Shown here piece after piece: positions 18,145-26,374 of a stretch of DNA of 64,000 bases (position 1 is the first letter of the stretch; the number at the start of each line of letters is the position of its first letter). This stretch comes from Pontibacter pudoricolor (GTDB taxonomy: Bacteria > Bacteroidota > Bacteroidia > Cytophagales > Hymenobacteraceae), in NCBI RefSeq assembly GCF_010092985.1, contig NZ_CP048106.1, positions 4,130,001 through 4,194,000 on the forward strand. Direction: 5' to 3'. The notes beneath the pieces were generated by a model, which worked only from the letters and a program-made list of their open reading frames with translations, made no database searches and was not told the DNA's origin. The translations under genes and the position numbers were made by a program.

Positions 18145-18179
18145 CAAAAGCCTGTAACTATAGTTGTTTCAGGCTTTTG
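18145..18179 (-). terminator. Terminator carrying AACTATAGTT in its loop
   Basis: CAAAAGCCTG pairs with CAGGCTTTTG; a full AACTATAGTT (18156-18165) lies in the loop. On the minus strand it leads into TTGCTTTTATTT. It ends the lipoprotein gene 18209-18739. Confidence 0.85.
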
Positions 18180-18208
18180 AATAAAATTTACCTTCCGGTT
18201 AGTGTATT

Positions 18209-18739
18209 TTACTGATCCGGAGTCAGTCTTTTCTTCTTTTTGTTTTCGGTAGTAACAGGTTTTTTCTTGCTGTCTGTAACCCTGATTTTATCGTTTCCTG
18301 TTTTCTGGCTGCCAACTGCGTCACGGCTTTGTCCTTCGGCGGTAGTGCTGGACGGGGCCATAGTTGTGCCGGATTTGATATTCTTGTTACTGGTTTTTGT
18401 TGCCGTGCTTTCAGCAGCCGCTTTACCGCCCATTAGCTTGGTGGAACTGAATTTGTAGTTCTGAGATCGGTAGGCTAGCTCTGGCTTAACGCTGTCGTAA
18501 TATGCGATTACCAGTTGTGTTGCCGTTAAATTATTAGTTGCACCGTTGTCTGTGCTTGCATTATTCGAAGCGGTAGCATAGCCAGCGGTACCCGGAAGCG
18601 GATATTGCCTGATTTGCGATGGGTCTACGTTTTCATCTTTATTTGCATCTGCCACCTCGTATGTAGTGCCTCTGTCTTCGGAACAGGCTGTAAATAGTAA
18701 GGCTGAAGCCATACTCATACTATAAATTATCTTTTTCAT
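18209..18739 (-). CDS. Lipoprotein of unknown function
   Basis: The start is placed at 18739 (MKKIIYSMSMASALLFTAC), giving a signal peptide with the lipobox FTAC; the frame from 18763 only adds eight residues. The mature part is low in complexity, rich in Thr, Ser, Ala and Lys, with no domain I recognise, and ends in a basic run (KKKRLTPDQ). Confidence 0.7.
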   Translation of the reverse strand: MKKIIYSMSMASALLFTACSEDRGTTYEVADANKDENVDPSQIRQYPLPGTAGYATASNNASTDNGATNNLTATQLVIAYYDSVKPELAYRSQNYKFSSTKLMGGKAAAESTATKTSNKNIKSGTTMAPSSTTAEGQSRDAVGSQKTGNDKIRVTDSKKKPVTTENKKKKRLTPDQ

Positions 18740-18888
18740 GGTTTGTTTTCTAGCGTTATACATGGGTACACAAGCCCTGGTAAACTATAGTTTCGGTACA
18801 GCATGTGCCTGATTTTTTACGTGCAGCAATTGGTAAAGTTAAATATGCCTGTGTAGGTACGCGCACCAACTATAGTTTGGGTAAAATA

Positions 18889-18919
18889 AAACGGACCGGC
18901 TTTTGGGCCGGTCCGTTGC
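18889..18919 (-). terminator. Terminator after the phosphoesterase
   Basis: ACGGACCGGC pairs with GCCGGTCCGT around a TTTTGG loop; the minus strand continues with TTTTATTTT. Confidence 0.92.
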
Positions 18920-18936
18920 TTTATGTGCGGTATGGT

Positions 18937-20172
18937 TTAAGCTTTCCTGAGCTCGAAAACTGTAATCTCAGGTAAAAAGCCAACGCGACCCGGGTAGCCA
19001 ATAAAACCAAGGCCGGTATTTACGTACAGGTATTGTTTCCCTTGCTGATACAAGCCGGCCCATTGCTTATAAACATACTGCACCGGACTCCATTTTAGGC
19101 CGGGCACGTTAATGCCAAATTGCATGCCATGCGTATGACCCGATAAGGTTAGGTCGATATCTGGATACTGCGGGTTTATTTCGCCATCCCAGTGCGAAGG
19201 GTCGTGTGAAAGCAGTACTTTAAAAGGGCTTTGTTCGGTGCCTGCGTACGCTTTTTGCAGATCACCATATTTTGGAAAGCCAACACGATTACCCCAGTTC
19301 TCCACGCCAAGTACAGCTATGTGCGCGCCATCTTTCTCGATCTTGCGGTGCTCGTTCATCAGTATCTGCCAGCCCATTTTGCCATGCGATGCTATCAGTT
19401 TGCTCAGGTTGTCGCGCTTGGCTTCGGCACTGCTCCAGTTTACATAATCGCCGTAATCGTGGTTGCCTAAAACCGAGAACACGCCGTTTCTGGCTTTGAT
19501 CTCTTTCAGGGTGTCGAGGTGGTTATGCAGCTCGGTTTCCACGTTATTTACCAGGTCGCCGGTAAAAAATACCAGGTCCGCTTCCTGCTTGTTAATTAGC
19601 CGCACAGCCTCCTGCAAAGGCTCTTTAGAATGAAAACTTCCTGTATGGAGGTCTGATATCTGGAGCATTTTATAGCCATCGAAGGCTTCGGGCAGATTCG
19701 GAAATTTAAGTGTTATGCGCTTTACACGGTAATCGTAAGCGCCCTTCACCATGCCGTAAATAAAAGCAGTAAAAGGCACCGCTGCTACCAAAAATCCCAT
19801 CTGGCTCAGGAACTTGCTGCGCGAAGGATCATACTTTGCATCAGTATCAAGGGTGCCAAGGGTTAGTTTGCTTAACCGGATAAGGTCATCTGCAAAAAGG
19901 AAAAACACCACCAGCAACTTACTGGCATATAGTATAAAAAAGATATTGGTTAAGTAAACCTTGAACGGAGTGGTGGGATGCCTTGGTGTATTTGCAAAGA
20001 TGGTAAATACTATAACCGCAGCAGCAAACAACACCCAGTAACCAATTTTAATGTACTGCTGTGTTGCCGGGGTAAAACCCTGTATAACAGTTTTAAGCGC
20101 CTGGAATACATAAAGGTCTACCAGGAAAAGGAGGAGTATAAGAATGATAAATGACATCATGCGTTGCTTCAT
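18937..20172 (-). CDS. Membrane-anchored metallophosphoesterase (YkuE-like)
   Basis: 411 residues. The first 150 form several membrane helices; the last 260 are a calcineurin-like phosphoesterase with the full metal-binding set: LQISDLHTG, FFTGDLVNN, VLGNHDYGDY, LLSHDPSHW and LSGHTHGMQFG. The catalytic domain probably faces the periplasm or the membrane surface and may act on lipid phosphates, as in YkuE/LpxH-like relatives; the substrate is not defined. The gene is single. Confidence 0.92.
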   Translation of the reverse strand: MKQRMMSFIILILLLFLVDLYVFQALKTVIQGFTPATQQYIKIGYWVLFAAAVIVFTIFANTPRHPTTPFKVYLTNIFFILYASKLLVVFFLFADDLIRLSKLTLGTLDTDAKYDPSRSKFLSQMGFLVAAVPFTAFIYGMVKGAYDYRVKRITLKFPNLPEAFDGYKMLQISDLHTGSFHSKEPLQEAVRLINKQEADLVFFTGDLVNNVETELHNHLDTLKEIKARNGVFSVLGNHDYGDYVNWSSAEAKRDNLSKLIASHGKMGWQILMNEHRKIEKDGAHIAVLGVENWGNRVGFPKYGDLQKAYAGTEQSPFKVLLSHDPSHWDGEINPQYPDIDLTLSGHTHGMQFGINVPGLKWSPVQYVYKQWAGLYQQGKQYLYVNTGLGFIGYPGRVGFLPEITVFELRKA

Positions 20173-20311
20173 AAAAAAGAGCCAGAATTATAGGAGCTGG
20201 CAGCAAAGAAAAATATTAATAAAAAAAGAGGTAAAAATTACCGCCACTGAACTAAATAAACTATAAAATACTTTCAGTAGCACAGCTTTTACTTAACAAA
20301 TATTGTACCGC

Positions 20312-21028
20312 ATGAAAGACACTGACACTCTTGCTCCATACACTCCTGCATTAAACATTAAAACCTGGGCCGAAGAAGACCGCCCGCGCGAAAAACTGCT
20401 GCTGAAAGGCAAAGCAGCCCTGAGCGATGCCGAACTGATAGCGATACTAATAGGCTCCGGCACACCAAAATTAACAGCTGTTGATGTAGCCAAACTGATA
20501 CTTGCTGCGGTTAACAACGACCTGAACGAACTGGCCCGCCTCTCGGTAAAAGATCTGATGAAGCACAAAGGTATAGGCGAAGCAAAAGCGATAACTATAG
20601 TTAGTGCCCTGGAGCTTGGCCGCAGGCGTAAAGAAACTGCCGCGACCGCCAAAACCCAGATCACCTGCTCTACAGATATTTACAACTATATAAAGCCGCA
20701 ATTGTTGGACCTTCCGCACGAAGAATTCTGGATTATATTGTTGAACCGCGCCAACATTGTCATGAAAAAGGAAAGTATCAGCGCCGGCGGCGTAGCCGGA
20801 ACAGTTGCCGACCCGAAGATTATTTTCAAGAAGGCGCTGGAGCAACTGGCAAGCTCTGTTATACTGGTGCACAACCACCCAAGCGGCAACATCAAACCCA
20901 GCGCGGCCGATATCTCCCTTACCAAAAAAATGAAAGAAGCCGGCCAGTTCCTCGATCTCCCCATTCTCGACCACATCATCTTTACCGACAACGACTACTA
21001 TAGCTTCGCTGATGAAGGAATGCTATAA
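20312..21028 (+). CDS. radC: RadC family JAB-domain protein
   Basis: Start at the ATG at 20312 (MKDTDTLAPYTP); the frame also opens with TTG at 20303. 238 residues. There is an N-terminal UPF0758 block (EDRPREKLLLKGKAALSDAELIAILIGSG), a helix-hairpin-helix-like piece (MKHKGIGEAKA), then the JAMM metal site HNHPSG with Asp further on (His187, His189, Asp200). The family is called RadC, but a true repair role is doubtful. A full AACTATAGTT is in frame at 20593-20602. Its stop codon overlaps the left arm of the next cassette by one base. Confidence 0.93.
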   Translation: MKDTDTLAPYTPALNIKTWAEEDRPREKLLLKGKAALSDAELIAILIGSGTPKLTAVDVAKLILAAVNNDLNELARLSVKDLMKHKGIGEAKAITIVSALELGRRRKETAATAKTQITCSTDIYNYIKPQLLDLPHEEFWIILLNRANIVMKKESISAGGVAGTVADPKIIFKKALEQLASSVILVHNHPSGNIKPSAADISLTKKMKEAGQFLDLPILDHIIFTDNDYYSFADEGML

Positions 21029-21063
21029 GTTAGAAAGTTAGAAAGTTTGAAAGTTAGAGAGTT
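21028..21063 (+). repeat. Left inverted repeat of the four-helix-bundle cassette
   Basis: A 36-bp arm made of an iterated 8-base word, GTTAGAAA and variants. It pairs with 21445-21480 in inverted orientation, 32 of 36 bases being the same. It begins at the last base of the radC stop codon. Confidence 0.88.
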
Positions 21064-21068
21064 GAATT

Positions 21069-21446
21069 ATGAGTGGAAATAGAAAAAGCAATTACGAATT
21101 TGCGGAAGATTTTAAAAAACGAACAAAGTCTTTTGCTTTGCGGGTAATAAAGTTATTCAGGGCACTGCCAAACACGCCTGATGCTCATATATTAGGGAAA
21201 CAACTACTTCGGGCAGCTACTTCTGTAGCAGCTAACTATAGGGCAGCCTGCCGTTCACGATCTAAGGCCGAATTCTCAGCCAAAATAGGTGTAGTGCTGG
21301 AAGAAGCTGATGAAGCGCAGTTTTGGCTAGAGATGCTGGAAGAGTCAGAGATTGTTGCTGCGAACCGATTAATAGAAATAAAGAAGGAAGTAGCTGAGCT
21401 AACCGCGATACTTACAACTGTAAGAAAGAACGCAGCTAAAAAATAA
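21069..21446 (+). CDS. Four helix bundle protein (23S rRNA intervening-sequence type)
   Basis: 125 residues. The pattern of helices, with LGKQLLRAATSVAANYRAAC and an EADEAQFWLEML block, is that of the small four-helix-bundle family often labelled S23/IVS protein, found in 23S rRNA inserts and as stand-alone genes. Here it stands alone, enclosed by near-perfect 36-bp inverted repeats and squeezed between radC and ywbE. The arms overlap both neighbouring stop codons. No catalytic residues are evident; the family binds RNA or forms homo-pentamers in known structures, but its role is open. Confidence 0.88.
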   Translation: MSGNRKSNYEFAEDFKKRTKSFALRVIKLFRALPNTPDAHILGKQLLRAATSVAANYRAACRSRSKAEFSAKIGVVLEEADEAQFWLEMLEESEIVAANRLIEIKKEVAELTAILTTVRKNAAKK

Positions 21447-21480
21447 CTTTTTAACTTCCAAACCTTCTAACTTTCTAACT
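21445..21480 (-). repeat. Right inverted repeat of the four-helix-bundle cassette
   Basis: A 36-bp inverted copy of 21028-21063, overlapping the stop of the cassette gene and the last codons of ywbE on the other strand. A solitary arm of the same family lies at 51432-51458, right after the oxyR stop. Confidence 0.88.
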
Positions 21481-21670
21481 CCAAAATCTCCTGCACTCTT
21501 CCAACTTCGCCTGTTTCCAGTCTTACTTTAATGCCGTGCGGGTGGTTCGGGGAATTGGTGAGGATATCCTGCACGTAGCCTTCGGTGAGGTAGCCGGTGC
21601 GTTGGTCCTCTTTCATCACAATATTTACCCGCATGCCTGGTTTTATATTCGAGCGTTTTCTCCCGTCCAT
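21467..21670 (-). CDS. ywbE: YwbE family protein
   Basis: 67 residues, the normal size of this family (DUF2196). Recognised by the block RSNIKPGMRVNIVMKEDQRTG and HPHGIKVRLETGEVGRVQEIL. The last residues (ELES) and the stop are supplied by the repeat arm of the neighbouring cassette, so the natural 3' end may have been replaced. The family is conserved but of unknown function. Confidence 0.88.
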   Translation of the reverse strand: MDGRKRSNIKPGMRVNIVMKEDQRTGYLTEGYVQDILTNSPNHPHGIKVRLETGEVGRVQEILELES

Positions 21671-21710
21671 AGTTTATAGTTTAAAGCGGTGCAAAGGTAG
21701 GGTTTATAGT

Positions 21711-23561
21711 TTAGTCTGCCGTTTCGGTTGTAAGTTCTGAAATATGGAGACTGCGCAACATAGATGTTTTTTTGTGTTGATGCTCCTGCATACGGTGCAT
21801 AATGTCGTGAAGCATGGAAATAGCTTCTATAATGTGCGGACCTTTATTCAGCATCACACAATCGGCGCGCTGGGCCATGGCAGCATCTGTAATTTCAGCT
21901 CTTGATGGTCGCCCTTTTTTGGCAAGTGTTTCCAGTACCTGTGTCGCCCATACAACCGGAATATGGGAAGCCTCGCATAACCATAAAATCTCTTCCTGCA
22001 CCTCCGCCAATCGTTGCCAGCCACACTCCACAGCCAAATCTCCGCGTGCAATCATAATACCGGCAGGGTAAGTTTGCATAACGGAAAGCAACAGATGCGG
22101 CAGGTGTTTAAAGCCTTCTTTAGTTTCGATCTTCAGCATGACAGCCAAATCTTTTGCCTTCAGTTTTTTTATCTCTGCAAAAAGCGCCTCTACCATCACA
22201 GGGTGGTTTGCAAACGATAAGTTTACAATATCAGCGTGCTTCGCCACAAATCTCAGGTCCTCTTTATCTTTCTCAGTAAGGTCGTGCAGGTGCAGGTTGC
22301 TCTCCGGTAGGTTGATGCCTTTGTCGGCCCGCAGAATGCTTCCCTTGGCTTTGGCAAACGTAATTTTAACCAGCATCTTATCCGGATTCACTTCTTCTAC
22401 TATACCCTCTATCGCGCCATCATCAAACAGGATCGGGTCGCCGGCTTTTACCTGATCAAACACTGCAGGCAGGGTACAGGAAATAAATGCGGGGCTAAGT
22501 ATATGGCCGTTCGCATCAAAACGGGCCGGCTCACCCGGTATAGGATCTCTGTGCAGGATCAGGTAATGGTCTTTCTTTAAAAGGATTGGCAGTTCAATAG
22601 ACGGCAGCGCCCCGACCTTTGTAGTAGCCTCGGCTATAGTTTTGTTTTTTACAGTTAGCTCGGTGCCTGTAACTAAATAAGAGGTTTTGAGCAGGTGTGC
22701 TACTACACCTTTCTTTTCCTTTCGTATGACAGCCATAGTCCGTTTTCTGCCCCGGGTATCGGTGAAATTTATCTTGTCGCCTTCCTGTAACTGGGCTACC
22801 CAGCTATCCTCTACCGGTAAAACGGCGTCTGCCATAATCGGGGCCGGTTCGCCAGAACCTGTAAGCCAAACAGTTGCCGGTGAGGTAGGTACTCCCAGCT
22901 CATTATGTATCTGATGAATCGCAACCACTTTAGGGCCTGCTTTCAGTTCGCCGGTTCGTAACTTAGGCCCCATCAGATCGAAGAGGATAGTACAGGTTAA
23001 GCCAGTTTCCTTTTCTGCCTTGCGGATGTTGCGGATCATGGCCATCCAGGTTTTTTCGGTGTCGTGAGCGCAGTTAATGCGGGCGCAATTCATACCCGCT
23101 TTCAGCATGCGCACTACCAGGTCGTAATCTTTTGCCAGATCCGATGAGAAAGTCACCATAATGCGGGTGGTCCTTTTTTCGGGCAAAGGTCCCAAAAGGC
23201 TTTCGGTATGTTTCGCCAGCAATTTCCTGTTTTCGAAGAACGAAACAGCCAGTTCATTATGCTGCGGAGTACACTTGGCTAGCTGGCACAATTGGCCGCG
23301 TACGGCACTTAAACTTGCGAGTACATGCCCCTCCGCGCGACCCAGCGACGAGAGCCCGATAAGCGATAAGGACTCCTGAAGTTCCCGGATGTCGTGTTGC
23401 CGGAGCGCCAGGTAGTGTAGCAGGTTTTTGGCGCTTTTCTTAAAACGTGGATGAACTTTCTGTACTGCCCCCTCAAATTTCTTCTCAAGTGCCAAGGCAT
23501 CTTCATAAAGCATATCGATCTGGGAGATCAGGTTTAAATAATGAGTCGTTTTTGTGGCCAT
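21711..23561 (-). CDS. Atypical pyruvate kinase
   Basis: 616 residues. The pyruvate-kinase barrel begins only near residue 130 (RIMVTFSSDLAKDYDLVVRMLKAGMNCARINCAHDT). It continues through FDLMGPKLRTG and the lysine/metal region VMLKIETKEGFKHLPHLL and MIARGDLAVECGW to the ATQVLETL and PSRAEITDAA blocks. In front is a helical extension of about 130 residues, and the usual allosteric C-terminal domain is missing. The signature ARGDL is intact, so activity (phosphoenolpyruvate plus ADP to pyruvate plus ATP) is plausible. Long pyruvate kinases of this type occur alongside a standard pyk in some bacteria; the partner is outside the window. Confidence 0.85.
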   Translation of the reverse strand: MATKTTHYLNLISQIDMLYEDALALEKKFEGAVQKVHPRFKKSAKNLLHYLALRQHDIRELQESLSLIGLSSLGRAEGHVLASLSAVRGQLCQLAKCTPQHNELAVSFFENRKLLAKHTESLLGPLPEKRTTRIMVTFSSDLAKDYDLVVRMLKAGMNCARINCAHDTEKTWMAMIRNIRKAEKETGLTCTILFDLMGPKLRTGELKAGPKVVAIHQIHNELGVPTSPATVWLTGSGEPAPIMADAVLPVEDSWVAQLQEGDKINFTDTRGRKRTMAVIRKEKKGVVAHLLKTSYLVTGTELTVKNKTIAEATTKVGALPSIELPILLKKDHYLILHRDPIPGEPARFDANGHILSPAFISCTLPAVFDQVKAGDPILFDDGAIEGIVEEVNPDKMLVKITFAKAKGSILRADKGINLPESNLHLHDLTEKDKEDLRFVAKHADIVNLSFANHPVMVEALFAEIKKLKAKDLAVMLKIETKEGFKHLPHLLLSVMQTYPAGIMIARGDLAVECGWQRLAEVQEEILWLCEASHIPVVWATQVLETLAKKGRPSRAEITDAAMAQRADCVMLNKGPHIIEAISMLHDIMHRMQEHQHKKTSMLRSLHISELTTETAD

Positions 23562-24407
23562 AGTTTACATTCCTTTCAGGTATACAACTGCAGTAACTAT
23601 AGATAAGTTTTGAGGTTTGATTATATGGATTTGGTAAGACCTGGTGGCGTGCGTAGCTCCTGCTAGCATTTGGACTATAGTTGACTTATATTTTATTGTC
23701 ATTTCGAACAAAGTGAGAAATCTATCTTAGCTTATAGTTGAAGCTTTCTCAACTTTGACACAAGTTATCCTTTCAAATATTCATTAATCCTGGTAGCTCT
23801 ACATATCTACAGTTCTATAGTTAGCTTTGGTGCCCTCACGGCCGGGAGGCCCCGTCTTTGGGCATCGCGCTGCTTTCGCTTCCTTGGCTCCTAGCGTCGC
23901 CATGCCTGCCGGCACCGGAACCTCTCGAGGCGCTCAACCCAAAGACTGAAATCAGTTCGATAGTAAAAGCTATAGTTAAACAGATTCTATAGTTGCATAG
24001 CTTTATCGTGGTAGTAGTTTCGTAGGGACAGGTAAACCTGTCCTGCCCTTGGTTTGTAACTATAGTTGATTCAGATTTCTCCTTTCGTCGAAATGACAAA
24101 GTCCTAGCTTGTGTCCCACGAGTATGAGCAATCCTATGGTGTTCTGGCACTTGTGTACCTGGCTTAAAGCAGCCGGAAGTATTTATCTGCAAATGTAAAG
24201 CTATAGTTTCTAAGCTGGTTTCGATTGGTATAGACAGGTTTCATTTGGTATGCCGACTCTCCGGATATTCTTGATTTCTAAAATAAAATGGCTTTGTGAA
24301 ACGTAAAACAAGTTTTATATATTTTTTATGTATTTCATTTGCTTTTATATTGTTTTTATTTTTAGCTTTAAACGAAATACAAAGGAAAAAATAACAATAA
24401 AGTAACA
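23562..24407. repeat. Repeat-rich spacer before glpD
   Basis: About 850 bases without a real gene. It holds the composite repeat 23829-24098 (described separately), CATTTCGAACAAAGTGAGAAATCT (23700), many CTATAGTT halves, one full AACTATAGTT (24058-24067) and an AT-rich glpD leader. In the leader GTATTTC (24330-24336) and GAAATAC (24374-24380) are inverted copies. The 118-codon minus-strand frame across 23836-24192 is made of repeats and is not credible. Confidence 0.75.
23829..24098 (+). repeat. Composite intergenic repeat, copy A
   Basis: A string of modules: GGTGCCCTCACGGCCGGGAG and onward to GCGCTGCT, a diverged middle, GGCGCTCAACCCAAAGACTG and onward to GTTCGATAG, TAGCTTTATCGTGGTAGTA, GTAGGGACAGGT with its dyad, AACTATAGTT, and TTTCTCCTTTCGTCGAAATGAC. 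The same modules occur in the opposite orientation and the mirrored order at 42789-43061. The first module is about 47 bp and nearly the same in both copies. Confidence 0.85.
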
Positions 24408-26060
24408 ATGCATTCGAAAGCATTAGAAGCAGAAGGAAGTATATTTGACAGGGCTAAGTTTGTACAGCGCTTAAAGCATGAGGCAACAACAACCTGGGAT
24501 ATAATTGTGGTAGGAGGCGGTGCAACCGGACTTGGTGTTGCTGTTGATGCAGCTTCGCGCGGGTACAAAACACTCTTGCTGGAGCAATCTGATTATGCAA
24601 AAGGTACCTCGAGCCGCAGTACAAAACTGGTACATGGCGGTGTGCGCTACCTGGCCCAGGGCGATGTTAGCCTGGTGTATGAAGCCTTGCACGAACGAGG
24701 TCTACTGCTCCAGAATGCCCCACACCTGGTACACGTGCAGCCTTTTGTGATACCAAGCTATAGTTTGTTTAACCAGGGCTTTTATGGTATCGGTCTGAAA
24801 GTTTATGACTGGATGGCTGGTAAGTACAGATTTAAAAAAACAGAGCTGCTTGGCAAAAAAACAGTGCAGAAGCTGTTGCCAAACGTGGAGCAGAACGGAC
24901 TTAAAGGCGGTATTATTTATTACGATGGTCAGTTTGATGATGCCCGCCTGGCCGTGAACCTTGCGCAGACCTGTGCTGAACAGGGGGGTGTGCTGCTGAA
25001 TTATTTTAAAGTTACAGGCTTGCTGAAAGATGCAAACGGAAAAGTGGCAGGTGTAAAAGCCCGCGACCTGGAGAGCAGCGAAGAATTTGAGTTGCAGGCT
25101 AAAGTAGTTATAAATGCAACCGGTGTGTTTGTAAACGATGTGCTGCAGATGGACAAACCGGCACAGGACCCATTGGTTCGTCCGAGCCAGGGAGTACACG
25201 TGGTGCTGGACAAGTCTTTCCTGAAAAGCGATACAGCCCTGATGATCCCCAAAACGCCGGATGGCCGGGTACTTTTTGCAGTTCCGTGGCACGACCATGT
25301 GCTGGTAGGGACAACCGATACGCCGCTAAACACAGCAAGCCTGGAGCCAACTGCCCTGGAAGACGAGATCAACTTTATACTGGATACAGCAGGCCAGTAC
25401 ATGACACGCAAGCCACAGCGCAAAGATGTGCTGAGTGTATTTGCAGGATTACGTCCGTTGGCAGCGCCGGCGAAAGGCACCAACAGTACAAAAGAAATTT
25501 CGCGAAGCCATAAACTTATAGTTGCGGATTCCGGGCTGGTAACTATAACCGGTGGTAAATGGACAACTTATCGCAAAATGGCCGAAGACACGTTGGAGCA
25601 GGCCATAGCTATAGGCAAGTTGACGGCAAAGCCATGTGTTACTGCAGATCTTAAAATTCATGGGTATGCAAAACCGCAGCCAGCACCAGACCATCTGGAG
25701 GTGTATGGCAGCGATGCCGCCGGTATTAAAGCACTTATTCAGCAACGGCCTGAGTTAAGCCAGAAACTGATCGCCTCTTTCCCGAACACACAGGCAGAAG
25801 TGGTTTGGGCTGTGAAGCACGAAATGGCCAGAACTATAGAAGATGTACTTGCCAGACGCATGCGCGTGTTGTTCCTGAATGCGAAAGCAGCGATAGATAT
25901 GACGCCGGCAGTGGCAACTATAGTGGCAGCTGAATTAGGCTTAAGCGAAGCCTGGAAACAGAACCAGATAAGCAGCTTTATCAAACTGGCTAACCAGTAT
26001 CTGCTGGAGGCTTATGACCCGGCTGCTTTAAAAGAAAAAAGCACAAGCCAGGTGGCCTGA
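24408..26060 (+). CDS. glpD: Aerobic glycerol-3-phosphate dehydrogenase
   Basis: 550 residues, full length. It oxidises sn-glycerol-3-phosphate to dihydroxyacetone phosphate with FAD and feeds electrons to quinone at the inner membrane. The FAD-binding motif VVGGGATGLGVA is at about 34-45; KGTSSRSTKLVHGGVRYL, GLRPLAAPAKGTNS and ITGGKWTTYRKMAEDT are family blocks. It begins the glycerophosphodiester locus; glpT follows after 314 bases. Inverted GTATTTC/GAAATAC elements upstream may be operator parts (inference). Confidence 0.96.
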   Translation: MHSKALEAEGSIFDRAKFVQRLKHEATTTWDIIVVGGGATGLGVAVDAASRGYKTLLLEQSDYAKGTSSRSTKLVHGGVRYLAQGDVSLVYEALHERGLLLQNAPHLVHVQPFVIPSYSLFNQGFYGIGLKVYDWMAGKYRFKKTELLGKKTVQKLLPNVEQNGLKGGIIYYDGQFDDARLAVNLAQTCAEQGGVLLNYFKVTGLLKDANGKVAGVKARDLESSEEFELQAKVVINATGVFVNDVLQMDKPAQDPLVRPSQGVHVVLDKSFLKSDTALMIPKTPDGRVLFAVPWHDHVLVGTTDTPLNTASLEPTALEDEINFILDTAGQYMTRKPQRKDVLSVFAGLRPLAAPAKGTNSTKEISRSHKLIVADSGLVTITGGKWTTYRKMAEDTLEQAIAIGKLTAKPCVTADLKIHGYAKPQPAPDHLEVYGSDAAGIKALIQQRPELSQKLIASFPNTQAEVVWAVKHEMARTIEDVLARRMRVLFLNAKAAIDMTPAVATIVAAELGLSEAWKQNQISSFIKLANQYLLEAYDPAALKEKSTSQVA

Positions 26061-26374
26061 ACTACAAAGGTATAGTTATAATCTGCGACCCCGGTTAGAG
26101 TTTGGAGTAGTTTGTAAAGTCTTCAATATTAGTAAAATGCTATGTTGATTGACCTATATTTTATGTTTGAAATGAGCAGGTAATAACTTGTTTTTTAGTA
26201 AAAAATAAGAAATTAGAGCACTTGTAACACAAGATATTGATTCTGGATAAGGAAATAAATAAAAAGTTGTATTCATAGAAGAATACTATTGTTTGTGGGA
26301 GGCTGATGAGGCTGAACAAAGCAACTACTATAAAAAAGATATAATCGAATAGCTTAAAATTTTACAGGATAAGT
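26061..26374. other. Spacer with a candidate glpT promoter
   Basis: An AT-rich leader. TTG at 26267-26269 and TATTGTTTG at 26287-26295 could form a promoter (one base too many in the -7 box). Between them lies the dyad GTATTC-N6-GAATAC (26269-26286). Its half resembles the GTATTTC/GAAATAC pair upstream of glpD, which suggests a shared regulator, perhaps the DeoR/GlpR protein of the locus. Confidence 0.4.
26269..26286 (+). promoter_or_regulatory. Candidate operator upstream of glpT
   Basis: Perfect dyad GTATTC-ATAGAA-GAATAC, placed between possible -33 and -7 elements 80-110 bases before the glpT start. Repression by a GlpR-type factor is inference from position and from the related half-sites upstream of glpD. 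Confidence 0.35.

Noticed and set aside
23836..24192. 118-codon open frame on the minus strand
   Set aside because: It consists of dispersed repeat modules also found in copy B, has no family and no plausible start context.
26061..26374. Riboswitch upstream of glpT
   Set aside because: AT-rich leader without a recognisable riboswitch core; only a short dyad is visible.
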